From Sphingobium sp. EM0848 (GTDB lineage: Bacteria > Pseudomonadota > Alphaproteobacteria > Sphingomonadales > Sphingomonadaceae), in NCBI RefSeq assembly GCF_013375555.1, contig NZ_JABXWB010000005.1:310001-374000 (forward strand): a DNA stretch of 64,000 nt, in the 5' to 3' direction. The notes below the pieces were generated by a model. It was not told where the DNA came from, did no database searches, and saw nothing but the letters and a program-made list of their open reading frames with translations. Both the position numbers and the translations under genes were made by a program. Every line of letters starts with the position of its first letter. Position 1 is the first letter of the stretch. This document shows positions 18,208-26,919 of the stretch, piece by piece.

Positions 18208-19110
18208 TCAGGGATTGACGAAAGAGTCGCGTTCGATGCCGGCATTGTAACCGGCAGCGGCGAGCGCATGGCGCAGCGGGCCTTCAACCTCCTTCGCATC
18301 GCGCGACGCGGCGGCGCGGGGACCATGTTTCCAGCCATCGCCCACCGTATAGCCAAAGCCCCAGACCTCCGCGAAGATTCGGCCGGTGATGTCGCTGGCC
18401 GCCGGGCTGGACAGGAAGGCCACTAGGGCGGCGATCCATTCAGGGTCGCGCCGTTCCAGCATTTCGCCGGACACTTCGCGCAGGCTTTCGGTCATGCGGG
18501 TCTGGGCGCGAGGCGCGAGCGCATTCACGGTCACGCCGATGCGCGACAGCTCGCGCGCGGTGATCAGTGTGAAGGAGGCGATGCCGGCCTTCGCCGCGCC
18601 ATAATTGGCCTGCCCGATATTGCCGAACAGCCCAGAACCGGAGCTGGTGTTGATGATTCGCGCATCGCGCTGGCGCCCGGCCTTGCTTTCAAGGCGCCAA
18701 TAATTGGCGGCATGATGGCAGGGCGCGAAAGTGCCCTTCAGATGCACCTTGATCACCATGTCCCAGTCTTCCTCGGTCATGTTGACCATCATGCGGTCGC
18801 GCAAAATGCCCGCATTATTGACCAATATGTCCAGCCCGCCGAACGTGTCGATGGCCTGTTGGATCATGCCCTGCGCCTGTTCCCAGTCGGACACGTCGGC
18901 GCCGTTGACCACTGCCTCACCGCCAGCCTTGCGGATTTCCTCGACCACTTCCTGCGCGGGGCTCAGATCGGCACCCACGCCCGACGCCGTGCCGCCCAGA
19001 TCATTGACGACGACCTTCGCGCCTTCCTCCGCCAGCTTGAGCGCATAGGCGCGGCCTACACCGCGCCCTGCCCCCGTCACGATCGCCACCCGTCCTTCAC
19101 AAATGCCCAT
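18208..19110 (-). CDS. short-chain dehydrogenase (17beta-HSD4 / hydroxyacyl-CoA dehydrogenase-like)
   Basis: About 300 residues with TGAGRGVGRAYAL, VVVNDLGG, NNAGILRDR and the catalytic YGAAK near residue 169. The VNDLGG and ILRDRM features are typical of the peroxisomal multifunctional enzyme type 2 dehydrogenase group, which acts on 3-hydroxyacyl-CoA or steroid hydroxyls. Starts at 19110, 19122 and a GTG at 19131 are in frame; a GGAGAGG stretch favours 19110 although the spacing is short. It diverges from the AttH/CrtC-like gene. Confidence 0.87.
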   Translation of the reverse strand: MGICEGRVAIVTGAGRGVGRAYALKLAEEGAKVVVNDLGGTASGVGADLSPAQEVVEEIRKAGGEAVVNGADVSDWEQAQGMIQQAIDTFGGLDILVNNAGILRDRMMVNMTEEDWDMVIKVHLKGTFAPCHHAANYWRLESKAGRQRDARIINTSSGSGLFGNIGQANYGAAKAGIASFTLITARELSRIGVTVNALAPRAQTRMTESLREVSGEMLERRDPEWIAALVAFLSSPAASDITGRIFAEVWGFGYTVGDGWKHGPRAAASRDAKEVEGPLRHALAAAGYNAGIERDSFVNP

Positions 19111-19155
19111 TGGCCTCTCCATGCGTTTCACAAAAAATAGGACACATCATAATTG

Positions 19156-19167
19156 TAATGTTGCAAA
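19156..19167. promoter_or_regulatory. weak putative operator, TAATGTTGCAAA
   Basis: A loose variant of the shared motif in the divergent gap between the SDR gene and the rightward operon starting at 19236; three positions differ from the strict consensus, so this is the weakest of the set. Confidence 0.2.
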
Positions 19168-19235
19168 CTATATGCATCACGGCTTATTTGAGCATGACGG
19201 GCCTGTCAACGGGCAGCCGCGCCGGAGGAAGAGAG

Positions 19236-20477
19236 ATGGCCGAAGAGATATTCGAGAAAATGGCGCTGACGCCGGCGGACGAATATCCGTTCCATGCAAC
19301 GCCTTATCCCATGTCCTATGTTCCCAACTCCGACCCGGCCTGGGACGATGGCTATTATTTCCTGGCCTATGATCTGGAGTCGGGCGCATCGATCTGGACC
19401 GGCATGCGGGTCGCGCCGAACAGCAATATCATCGGCGGCTATGTGAACAGCAATATCCGGGGCGTGCAGCGCGCATTGCGCCTCAGCCGCATCTGGCGCG
19501 ACGATTTTTCGGTCGCCATCGGCCCGCTGCGATTCGAATTTGTCGAGCCGTTAAAGACCATCCGCCTCATCTGCGAGCCCAATGAATCGCAGATTGCCTT
19601 CGACATCATGTGGCGGGGCCTATCCCCCTGCCATCTTGCCATGCATCACCGCGCGGTGCGGGCCGGGCGCTTCACCACCGACCAGAGCCGCTATCATCAG
19701 GTCGGGCGCTGCACCGGCTGGATGGAGATCGCCGGCCAACGGTTCGACATGCCCGAAAGCCAGCCCTGGGGCGGATCGCGCGACCGGTCCTGGGGTGTTT
19801 ATGAAAGCCGTCCGCCGTTGGGCGTCGCGCCGCAATGGCTGCCGCCTGTCGATGTGCCCAGCATTCCCCGTGCGCTGAGATTTTCCTGCTTCCTCGAAGC
19901 GGAGGACCTTTCCGCCTATTTCCATTTCCATGAGGGGCCGGATGGCGAGCGGACCGTGCTGAACGACGCATTCGGCGTGCCGTTCGAAGGGTCGATCGAC
20001 CATGGCTGGGACGGCGGCAAGCTGGAACTGACCGATTACGACCATCGGCTCAACTGGCGGCCGGGCACCCGGTCGGTGACCGATGGCGTTGTAACGCTGA
20101 AGGATGTGAAGGGCGAAAGCTGGACGGTCGCCATCGACTGTCTCCACCCGCCCCATGTGCTGGGCCAGATCGGCTATCATGTCGGGGCCTGGCACGACGG
20201 CGGCACGATCCATAGCTGGCACGGCCGCAGTCCGGCGATGGAATGGGACGAATATGACTTCTCGCAGCAACCTTGCGAGCATCGCTTCCCCGGCAATGGC
20301 GAAACCAAGACCGTCTATGGCGTCGAACATTATGCCCGCATCACGCTGACCGCGCCAGATGGCAGGATGCGCCATGGCCGCGCCCAGTTTGAAGTGTTCC
20401 TGAACGGCCGCTACGCCCCTTATGGCTTTGAAGCGCAGGGCAATCACGGCGGCCTCACTGGGCGAGGCATCGCCTGA
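19236..20477 (+). CDS. conserved hypothetical protein, possibly AttH/CrtC-like (DUF7064/7065-like)
   Basis: A 413-residue protein, rich in Trp, Tyr and His, without signal peptide or membrane segments. The pattern of short beta-strand-like segments (WTGMRVAP, GWMEIAG, WGVYESRPP, YGVEHYARIT) resembles the lipocalin-like AttH/CrtC fold found beside terpenoid and steroid catabolic genes in related bacteria. This assignment is from memory of the pattern and is tentative. ATG at 19236 has GGAGGAAGAGAG before it. It heads a rightward operon with two acyl-CoA dehydrogenases, a MaoC hydratase and an MFS transporter, which suggests a catabolic enzyme or binding role. Confidence 0.8.
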   Translation: MAEEIFEKMALTPADEYPFHATPYPMSYVPNSDPAWDDGYYFLAYDLESGASIWTGMRVAPNSNIIGGYVNSNIRGVQRALRLSRIWRDDFSVAIGPLRFEFVEPLKTIRLICEPNESQIAFDIMWRGLSPCHLAMHHRAVRAGRFTTDQSRYHQVGRCTGWMEIAGQRFDMPESQPWGGSRDRSWGVYESRPPLGVAPQWLPPVDVPSIPRALRFSCFLEAEDLSAYFHFHEGPDGERTVLNDAFGVPFEGSIDHGWDGGKLELTDYDHRLNWRPGTRSVTDGVVTLKDVKGESWTVAIDCLHPPHVLGQIGYHVGAWHDGGTIHSWHGRSPAMEWDEYDFSQQPCEHRFPGNGETKTVYGVEHYARITLTAPDGRMRHGRAQFEVFLNGRYAPYGFEAQGNHGGLTGRGIA

Positions 20478-20505
20478 CCCGCTTTTCCGACATGGAGACA
20501 GACCT

Positions 20506-21654
20506 GTGAAGACCCTACCGCGCCCGATCTATGGCGAAGAACATGAGATGTACCGCGAGGCAGTGCGCCGTTTCATCGACAGTGAAATCACCCCCTATCA
20601 CCGCCAATGGGAGGAGGATGGCGTCGTGTCGCGGGAGGTATGGCGCAAGGCGGGAGCAGCGGGCTTCCTCTGCTCCAACGCGCCGGAACAGTTCGGCGGC
20701 GCGGGGGCGGACTATAAATATAATGCCGTCTTCACCGAGGAACTGGGCTATGCCGGGGCGACCGGGCCGGGTTTTGCCGTTCATTCGGACATGGCGGCCA
20801 ACTACATCCTGAATTTTGCGAGCGAGGATCAGAAGGCGCGCTGGATACCGGGCATGGTATCGGGTGAATGCATCGCCGCGCTGGGTCTTAGCGAACCAGG
20901 CGCGGGCAGCGACCTCAAGGCCATCAAGACCAACGCCGTGCGCGACGGCGACGATTATGTGATCAACGGGCAGAAGACCTATATTTCCAACGGTCAGCTC
21001 GCCGACATCGTAATCCTTGCCTGCAAAACCGATCCGGCGGCAGGCGCACGCGGCATGACCTTCATCGTGGTGGAAACCGACCGGCCGGGCTTTTCGCGCG
21101 GGCGCAATCTGGAGAAATTCGGCCTGCTCGCGCAGGACACGTCCGAACTCTTCTTTTCCGACGTCCGCGTGCCCGTCGCCAACCGCATCGGCGCGGAGGG
21201 ACAAGGCATGGGCATCGCCATGCACAATCTGGCCGAGGAGCGCCTGTCCATCGCCGTCCATGCCATCGGCATGTGCAAGGGGATGCTGGACACGACCATC
21301 GCCTATACCAAGGATCGAATGATCTTCGGCAAACCGGTGTCTGATTTCCAGAACACCCGGTTCAAGATCGCCGAACTGGCCGCACAGACCCAGGCGATGC
21401 AGGTGTTCGTCGACCGCTGTGTCGAACTGGCGACCGAAGGCACGCTTGACGGCGAAAGCGCCGCCATGGCCAAGATGCTGGCGGGCGAACTGCAATGGCG
21501 GATCGCTGACGAATGTCTGCAATTTTACGGGGGCGCCGGCTATATGCTCGAATATCCCATCGCCCACGCTTTCATCGACAGCCGCATCCGCAAAATTGCG
21601 GGCGGATCATCCGAGGTGATGCGCGAAATCATCAGCCGCAAGCTCTTCTCCTGA
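20506..21654 (+). CDS. acyl-CoA dehydrogenase
   Basis: A 382-residue acyl-CoA dehydrogenase with LSEPGAGSDL, RMIFGKPV and QFYGGAGYM segments. GTG at 20506 is taken as the start: GGAGA stands seven bases before it, and the N-terminus then matches relatives (PRPIYGEEHEMYREAVR). The helix-G catalytic position has Glu (AEER), as in isovaleryl- and long-chain-type enzymes; the YEG position reads AGG. It is followed 11 bases later by another acyl-CoA dehydrogenase, and the two may form a heteromer as in steroid beta-oxidation. Confidence 0.92.
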   Translation: MKTLPRPIYGEEHEMYREAVRRFIDSEITPYHRQWEEDGVVSREVWRKAGAAGFLCSNAPEQFGGAGADYKYNAVFTEELGYAGATGPGFAVHSDMAANYILNFASEDQKARWIPGMVSGECIAALGLSEPGAGSDLKAIKTNAVRDGDDYVINGQKTYISNGQLADIVILACKTDPAAGARGMTFIVVETDRPGFSRGRNLEKFGLLAQDTSELFFSDVRVPVANRIGAEGQGMGIAMHNLAEERLSIAVHAIGMCKGMLDTTIAYTKDRMIFGKPVSDFQNTRFKIAELAAQTQAMQVFVDRCVELATEGTLDGESAAMAKMLAGELQWRIADECLQFYGGAGYMLEYPIAHAFIDSRIRKIAGGSSEVMREIISRKLFS

Positions 21655-21665
21655 GAGGGACAGTC

Positions 21666-22832
21666 ATGGAAATCGAACTGAATGAAGTCCAGCAATCGGT
21701 CCGCGACGGCGTTGGTCGCATCGTCGATCAATTTGGCGACGAATATTGGTCGAAACTCGACCAGAGTGGCGATTTTCCTCATGAATTCCATGCCGCGCTG
21801 GCCAAGGCGGGCTATCTGGGCATCACCATGCCGGAGGAATTGGGCGGATCGGGCCTGGGCGTTACCGAAGCGGCGATCATGATGAACCGGATCTGTCAGG
21901 GCTCTGGTGGTTATTCAGCGGCGTCAACCATCCATTTGAACCTTTTCGGACCGCATGCCGTCGTCGTCTTCGGTACGCCGGAACAGAAGGAGCGGATGTT
22001 GAAGCCCCTGATCGCCGGGACCGATAAGGCCTGTTTCGGCGTGACCGAACCCGATGCGGGTCTGGATACGACCAGCATCAAGACGTTCGCGACCAAGGTG
22101 CCGGGTGGATACCGCATCACCGGGCGAAAAATCTGGACATCATCGGGTCAGGTCGCGAACAAGATCGTGATCCTCGCGCGCACCACGCCCAAGGATCAGT
22201 GCAAACGGCCGACCGATGGCATGAGCTTCTTCTACACCGATCTCGATCACAGCAAGATCGAGGTCCGGCGCATCCCGAAAATGGGCCGCAATGCCGTCGA
22301 TTCCAATGCGACCTTCATCGACGATTATTTCGTGCCGGATGAAGATTTGATCGGAGAAGAAGGCAAGGGCTTTCATTACGTTCTGCACTCGCTCAACCCG
22401 GAGCGTATCCTTGTCGCGTCGGAGGCGGTGGGCAATGGGCAGGGCGCGCTGAAGCGGATCGCCCAATATGCGCAGGACCGCCATGTTTTCGGGCGGCCAA
22501 TCGGCATGAATCAGGGCATCCAGCATCCACTTGCGGAAAGCTGGATGGCGCTGGAATCCGCCTTCTGGATGGTGATGCGCGCAGGCTGGCTCTACGATAA
22601 CGGCAAAAGCTGCGGGGCGGAGGCGAACAGCGCCAAATTCCTGGCTGCCCGCGCCGGGTTCGACGCCTGCACCCGCGCCGTGATGTTCCATGGCGGCATG
22701 GGCTATTCCAAGGAATATCAGGTCGAACGGCTGTTCCGCGAAAGCATCTTGCTGCGCATCGCGCCTGTTACCGAACAGATGATCATGAGCTTCATCGGCG
22801 AGAAAGTTCTCGGCCTGCCGAAAAGCTATTGA
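21666..22832 (+). CDS. acyl-CoA dehydrogenase
   Basis: A 388-residue acyl-CoA dehydrogenase: VTEPDAGLDT in the beta domain, DRHVFGRPIG and MFHGGMGYSKEY in the C-terminal domain. Glu is present at the helix-G catalytic position (NPER). The C-terminal end (LLRIAPVTEQMIM) departs from the common GTSEI pattern. It starts 11 bases after its neighbour and lies 10 bases before the MaoC gene. Confidence 0.92.
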   Translation: MEIELNEVQQSVRDGVGRIVDQFGDEYWSKLDQSGDFPHEFHAALAKAGYLGITMPEELGGSGLGVTEAAIMMNRICQGSGGYSAASTIHLNLFGPHAVVVFGTPEQKERMLKPLIAGTDKACFGVTEPDAGLDTTSIKTFATKVPGGYRITGRKIWTSSGQVANKIVILARTTPKDQCKRPTDGMSFFYTDLDHSKIEVRRIPKMGRNAVDSNATFIDDYFVPDEDLIGEEGKGFHYVLHSLNPERILVASEAVGNGQGALKRIAQYAQDRHVFGRPIGMNQGIQHPLAESWMALESAFWMVMRAGWLYDNGKSCGAEANSAKFLAARAGFDACTRAVMFHGGMGYSKEYQVERLFRESILLRIAPVTEQMIMSFIGEKVLGLPKSY

Positions 22833-22842
22833 GAGGGACCCC

Positions 22843-23709
22843 ATGGATCTTCAGAAAGTCGTCACCCGGGTCTTTCCCGATACCGAGCAGGCCTATAGCG
22901 CCAAGGACACGATCCTCTACGCGCTGGGCGTAGGTTTCGGATCGGAACCGCTTGATCCCAAACATATTGATTATCTGTTCGAGGAGCGGCTGAAGGCATC
23001 GCCCACCTATGCCAATGTGCTGGGTCATCCGGGCATGTGGATGCGCGATCCACGCTATGGCATTGACTGGAAGAAGCTGCTCCACGCCGAACAGCGGCTG
23101 GAAATGCATGGCACTTTGGCGCCCGAGGGCCGGATCATCGGCAAACATTTCATCATGGGCGTGCGCGATCTGGGCGAGCGCGGGGCGATGGTGCATCAGC
23201 GCAAATATGTGATCGACGCGAACAGCGGGGAGAAGATCGCAACGGTCACCAACACGCTGATGATGCGCGGCGACGGCGGTTGCGGCGATTGGGGCGAGGT
23301 ACCGGCGGAATTGGAAAAGCTGCCCGAAACAGCGCCCCACAGCGCGCTGGAGGTGCAGGCGACCGAAATCCAGCCGCTCATCTATCGCCTCTCGGGCGAT
23401 CTCAACCCGCTGCATATCGATCCTGAAGTCGCGAAGATCGGCGGCTTCCCCCGTCCGATCCTGCATGGCCTGTCGACCAAAGGCATGGCGGGCTATGCTC
23501 TGCTGCGCCACTTCTGCGATTTCGTGCCCGAGCGGCTGGGATCGATGGCGGTGCGCTTCAGCCGTCCGGTGCTGCCGGGCGATCGCATCCGCTTTGAATT
23601 TTGGGGCGGATTGTCCAGTGGGGGGGCGGGCACGGTCCGCTTCCGGGCGGTGGTGCCCAATCGTGACAATCTGATGGTGCTCGATCGCTGTACCGCTGAG
23701 ATCGGATGA
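22843..23709 (+). CDS. MaoC-type (R)-enoyl-CoA hydratase
   Basis: A 288-residue double hot-dog protein. The C-terminal half has the hydratase-2 motif near residues 180-210, with the Asp and His of SGDLNPLHIDP and then GGFPRPILHGL. It would add water to a trans-2-enoyl-CoA made by the preceding acyl-CoA dehydrogenases. Eukaryotic and actinobacterial relatives act on steroid side chains. Its stop overlaps the MFS start (ATGA), so the two are coupled. Confidence 0.92.
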   Translation: MDLQKVVTRVFPDTEQAYSAKDTILYALGVGFGSEPLDPKHIDYLFEERLKASPTYANVLGHPGMWMRDPRYGIDWKKLLHAEQRLEMHGTLAPEGRIIGKHFIMGVRDLGERGAMVHQRKYVIDANSGEKIATVTNTLMMRGDGGCGDWGEVPAELEKLPETAPHSALEVQATEIQPLIYRLSGDLNPLHIDPEVAKIGGFPRPILHGLSTKGMAGYALLRHFCDFVPERLGSMAVRFSRPVLPGDRIRFEFWGGLSSGGAGTVRFRAVVPNRDNLMVLDRCTAEIG

Positions 23710-24974
23710 CGGGCAACGTGACGCGGGCCGCGCCGTGGATCGCCCTGGCCCTGCTCGCGGCGATGAACCTGATGAACTATTATGACCGCCTGCTGGTGGT
23801 CGTGCTGTCGCAACCGCTGCGGGTGGAATTCAGCCTCAGCGATACCCAATATGCGCTACTGACGGGACCGGCCTTCGTGCTGGTCTATGCGGTTGCCAGC
23901 CTCCTTTTCGGGCGGTTGGCCGACAGCCATGGCCGGCGGTGGCTGATCGCCTTCGTCATCGCGCTGTGGAGCGGGATGACGGCGCTCTGCGGTTTCGCGA
24001 AAAGCTTTGCCCTGCTCGCCATGGCACGCGCGGGCGTGGGCATTGGCGAGGGCGGCGCCAATCCGGCGGGCATGTCACTGCTGAGCGATCATTTCCCGCC
24101 GCAGCGCCGGTCGCTGGCCCTCGCACTGTTCCAGGTCGGCGGCAATATTGGCATGTTGGCCAGCTTCATGGCGGCGAGCTGGATCGCGGCCCATCATGGC
24201 TGGCGTGCGGCCTTCTGGGTGGGGGCGGTGCCAGGGCTGGTGCTGGCAGTGCTGATCTTCTGCTTCATGCCCGACGCGCAACGCGGTCAATATGATGGTG
24301 AGACGCAGGCGCCCATCCCCTTCGCCCGGACCATGGCGCAGCTCTGGCATAACAAAGCCTATGTCTGGCTGTGCTGGGCCGCGTCTTTCGGCGTGTTCAG
24401 CAGTCTGGGCATGCTGATCTGGCTTCCGCAATATTTCATCCGCCTGCATGGCATGGATCAGGCACAGGTCGGCTTTCTCTTCGGACCCGCCGCCAGCTTC
24501 GGGCTGATCATCGGCATGGTGATCGGCGGCTGGCTGGGCAACCGGCTGGCGGTGCGGCATCTGGCGGCGCCGGTGTGGCTCTGCATTGCCGCCAATCTGT
24601 TGCTGGTGCCCGTATTGCTGACCATGTTGTGGAGCCGGTCGACCAGCCTGGCCCTGCTGGCCTGCTTCATCGGCATGGGGCTGGCGGTAGTCTATGCCCC
24701 CGCCTTTCAGGCGACGATGCAGAGCGTCTGCGCGCCGCGCCAGCGCGGCATGGCGGGGGCCTGCTCCAATGTGCTGAATGCGCTGATCGGACAGGGACTG
24801 ATCCCGCTGTTCGTCGGCATGGTGAGCGACGGGTTGATGCCCGCTCTCGGCGCGCAAAGCCTGCGTTGGGCGCTGACGGCCGCGACGGGCTTCACATTGG
24901 TATCGGGGCTGCTGTTCATCCTTGCATATCGCCATGCGCGGCGGTTGTTCGATGAGCGCAGCTCCCCTCCCTGA
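23706..24974 (+). CDS. MFS transporter
   Basis: A 422-residue membrane protein with about twelve hydrophobic segments and the MFS motif A region (GRLADSHGRRW) after the second segment. The N-terminus (MNYYDRLLVVVLSQPL...LSDTQYALLTGPAF) is that of the Spinster-like group frequent in sphingomonads. Last gene of the operon starting at 19236. It likely moves a pathway substrate or product across the inner membrane. Its stop codon lies in the loop of a hairpin. Confidence 0.9.
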   Translation: MTGNVTRAAPWIALALLAAMNLMNYYDRLLVVVLSQPLRVEFSLSDTQYALLTGPAFVLVYAVASLLFGRLADSHGRRWLIAFVIALWSGMTALCGFAKSFALLAMARAGVGIGEGGANPAGMSLLSDHFPPQRRSLALALFQVGGNIGMLASFMAASWIAAHHGWRAAFWVGAVPGLVLAVLIFCFMPDAQRGQYDGETQAPIPFARTMAQLWHNKAYVWLCWAASFGVFSSLGMLIWLPQYFIRLHGMDQAQVGFLFGPAASFGLIIGMVIGGWLGNRLAVRHLAAPVWLCIAANLLLVPVLLTMLWSRSTSLALLACFIGMGLAVVYAPAFQATMQSVCAPRQRGMAGACSNVLNALIGQGLIPLFVGMVSDGLMPALGAQSLRWALTAATGFTLVSGLLFILAYRHARRLFDERSSPP

Positions 24975-24987
24975 AGGGAGGGGAGCT
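24960..24987. terminator. hairpin terminator between convergent genes
   Basis: A perfect 12-base stem (AGCTCCCCTCCC / GGGAGGGGAGCT) with a TGAA loop that contains the MFS stop codon. It separates the MFS gene from the convergent GST gene; only a short T run follows. Confidence 0.7.
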
Positions 24988-25016
24988 TTGAACGCTATGT
25001 CCGTTCTCCACCCCCG

Positions 25017-25640
25017 TCACGCCGCCATCAGTGCGCTGTCGTCAATCGCCTGTACCCGCTGCCATGCCGGCCGCGCCGTACAGCGCGCCAGCCAGTCGCT
25101 GATCACCGGGAAGGCGCTCATATCAATGCGCGGGGCGATGCCTGCGATCGGGAAAGCCGTGTTGATGTCGCCCAGCGTAAAGCTGTCCCCGGCAACATAG
25201 GCATTGCCCGCCGCCAGATGCTTTTCCAGCGCGCCCAGCGTATCGGCCACCTCCTTGAGGCAGGCCCCGACAAGGCCGCCATCAGGCGCTTCGCCCGCCT
25301 GCCCGGCGCGGCGGATTTCGCGCACCATCACGGTGAAATGAAACTCCACCTCGGTAATCGCCCAGCTGGTCCACTGGTCCATCCGCGCCCGCGCCCGTGC
25401 ATCGGTCGGCAGCAGAGCATTCGACGTCAGCGTCGCCAGATAGGCGGTGATCGCGACCGACTCGGTCAGGACGAAATCGCCATCGACCAGCACCGGCACC
25501 TTGCCCATCGGGTTGAGCGCGAGGAAGCTGTCCGCCTTGCTGTCGGGCACCGCGACCTGGGTATAGGGCAGCCCCAATTCCTCCAGCGCCCAGAGGCAAC
25601 GGGCAACGCGGCTCGGCTTGGTTCCATAAATTGTCAGCAT
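25017..25640 (-). CDS. glutathione S-transferase family protein
   Basis: A 207-residue GST: thioredoxin-fold N-terminal half with KPSRVARCLWALEEL and the glutathione-binding LNPMGKVPVL and ESVAI segments (the cis-Pro and Ser that hold glutathione), followed by an all-helical C-terminal half. GGGAGAGAG precedes the start. It may detoxify reactive intermediates or act as a glutathione-dependent isomerase or lyase in the pathway; the sequence does not decide. It diverges from the acyl-CoA dehydrogenase at 25727. Confidence 0.9.
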   Translation of the reverse strand: MLTIYGTKPSRVARCLWALEELGLPYTQVAVPDSKADSFLALNPMGKVPVLVDGDFVLTESVAITAYLATLTSNALLPTDARARARMDQWTSWAITEVEFHFTVMVREIRRAGQAGEAPDGGLVGACLKEVADTLGALEKHLAAGNAYVAGDSFTLGDINTAFPIAGIAPRIDMSAFPVISDWLARCTARPAWQRVQAIDDSALMAA

Positions 25641-25684
25641 GTCTCTCTCCCGGCTTGACCGCGATTTAACACGCTGGTTTAATA

Positions 25685-25696
25685 TATGCTAGCGAA
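25685..25696. promoter_or_regulatory. putative operator, TATGCTAGCGAA
   Basis: Strict match to TAYGCWWGCRNA in the 86-base divergent gap between the GST gene and the acyl-CoA dehydrogenase operon at 25727. Confidence 0.5.
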
Positions 25697-25726
25697 TAAG
25701 ATCAGCCATGGAGAGGACGCACCGGC

Positions 25727-26908
25727 ATGACCGGCAACAACTATGATGATTGGCGCCGTCGTTCGCCCTTTTACGGCGAAACCCACGAAGCCCTGTCCAG
25801 CAGCGTTCGCGCCTTCATCGCGCGGGAGGCGACGCCTCATGTCGAGGCCTGGGAAGAGGCCGGCATCGTGCCCCGCGCCTTTCACGAGAAAGCGGGTGCA
25901 GCAGGCTTGCTGGGCCTCGGCTTTCCCGAGCAACTGGGCGGCACGGCAGAGGGGATCGACAGTTTCCACAAGCTGGTGCTGGTCGATGAAACCGCGCGCT
26001 GCGGGTCGGGCGGCGTGCAGTCCGGCCTCTTCACCCATGCCGTCGCCATGCCGCTGCTGATCGAGCATGGCGATCCGGACCTCGCCGCATCGGTTGCGCC
26101 GCGCATCCTGGCCGGGCTGGATATCCTCGCCATCGCTATTACCGAGCCTTCGGGCGGGTCGGATGTCGCCGCGCTCAAGACCGGCGTACGGCGGGAGGGC
26201 GATACCTTCATCGTCAACGGATCAAAGACCTTCATCTCCAACGGCATGCGCGCCGACTGGTTCGTGACCGCCGTGCGCACCGGTGGCCCCGGCATGGGGG
26301 GTATCTCCATGCTGCTGATCCCCGGCGATAGCCCCGGCCTGACTCGCACGTCGCTCAAGAAGATGGGCTGGCATGCGGGCGATACGGCGACGCTGCATTT
26401 CGACGATGTGCGTGTACCCGTGCACCATCTGCTGGGGCAGGAGAATAAGGGCTTCAAGCCGATCCTGCGCAATTTCAATTGGGAGCGGATACAGGCGGCC
26501 CAGCAGTGCACCGCCTTCGCCCGCATCGCGCATGAGGAGGCGGTGGACTGGGCAAACCAGCGCGAAACCTTCGGGCAGAAACTGGGATCGCATCCGGTGA
26601 TCCGGTCAAAACTGGCCGACATGAAGCGGCGGATCGACACGACGCAGGCTTCGGTCGACCTCAACACATGGCAGTTTGACCAAGGACTCGATTCCGCGTC
26701 CGACATTGCCCTGCTGAAAGTGCAGGCGACCCGCATGTTCGAACAGGTACTGCGCGAAGCGGCGCAGGTGCTGGGCGGTGCCAGCTTCATCCGGGGCACC
26801 CTCACCGAACGCATTTACCGCGAAGTCCGCGTCGTCGCCATCGGCGGCGGGTCGGAGGAAATCTTGCTTGATCTGGCCGGGCGGCAGCTTGGCTATGGTG
26901 CATCATAA
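25727..26908 (+). CDS. acyl-CoA dehydrogenase
   Basis: A 393-residue acyl-CoA dehydrogenase: ITEPSGGSDV in the beta domain, RETFGQKLG, and AQVLGGASF in place of the usual QxxGGxGY. The helix-G position has Glu (WER), while the YEG position reads IGG. The start has GGAGAGG nine bases before. First gene of a four-gene rightward operon; the next gene is a second acyl-CoA dehydrogenase lacking this Glu, as expected for a catalytic plus non-catalytic heteromer. Confidence 0.92.
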   Translation: MTGNNYDDWRRRSPFYGETHEALSSSVRAFIAREATPHVEAWEEAGIVPRAFHEKAGAAGLLGLGFPEQLGGTAEGIDSFHKLVLVDETARCGSGGVQSGLFTHAVAMPLLIEHGDPDLAASVAPRILAGLDILAIAITEPSGGSDVAALKTGVRREGDTFIVNGSKTFISNGMRADWFVTAVRTGGPGMGGISMLLIPGDSPGLTRTSLKKMGWHAGDTATLHFDDVRVPVHHLLGQENKGFKPILRNFNWERIQAAQQCTAFARIAHEEAVDWANQRETFGQKLGSHPVIRSKLADMKRRIDTTQASVDLNTWQFDQGLDSASDIALLKVQATRMFEQVLREAAQVLGGASFIRGTLTERIYREVRVVAIGGGSEEILLDLAGRQLGYGAS

Positions 26909-26919
26909 AGGGAGTGGAC

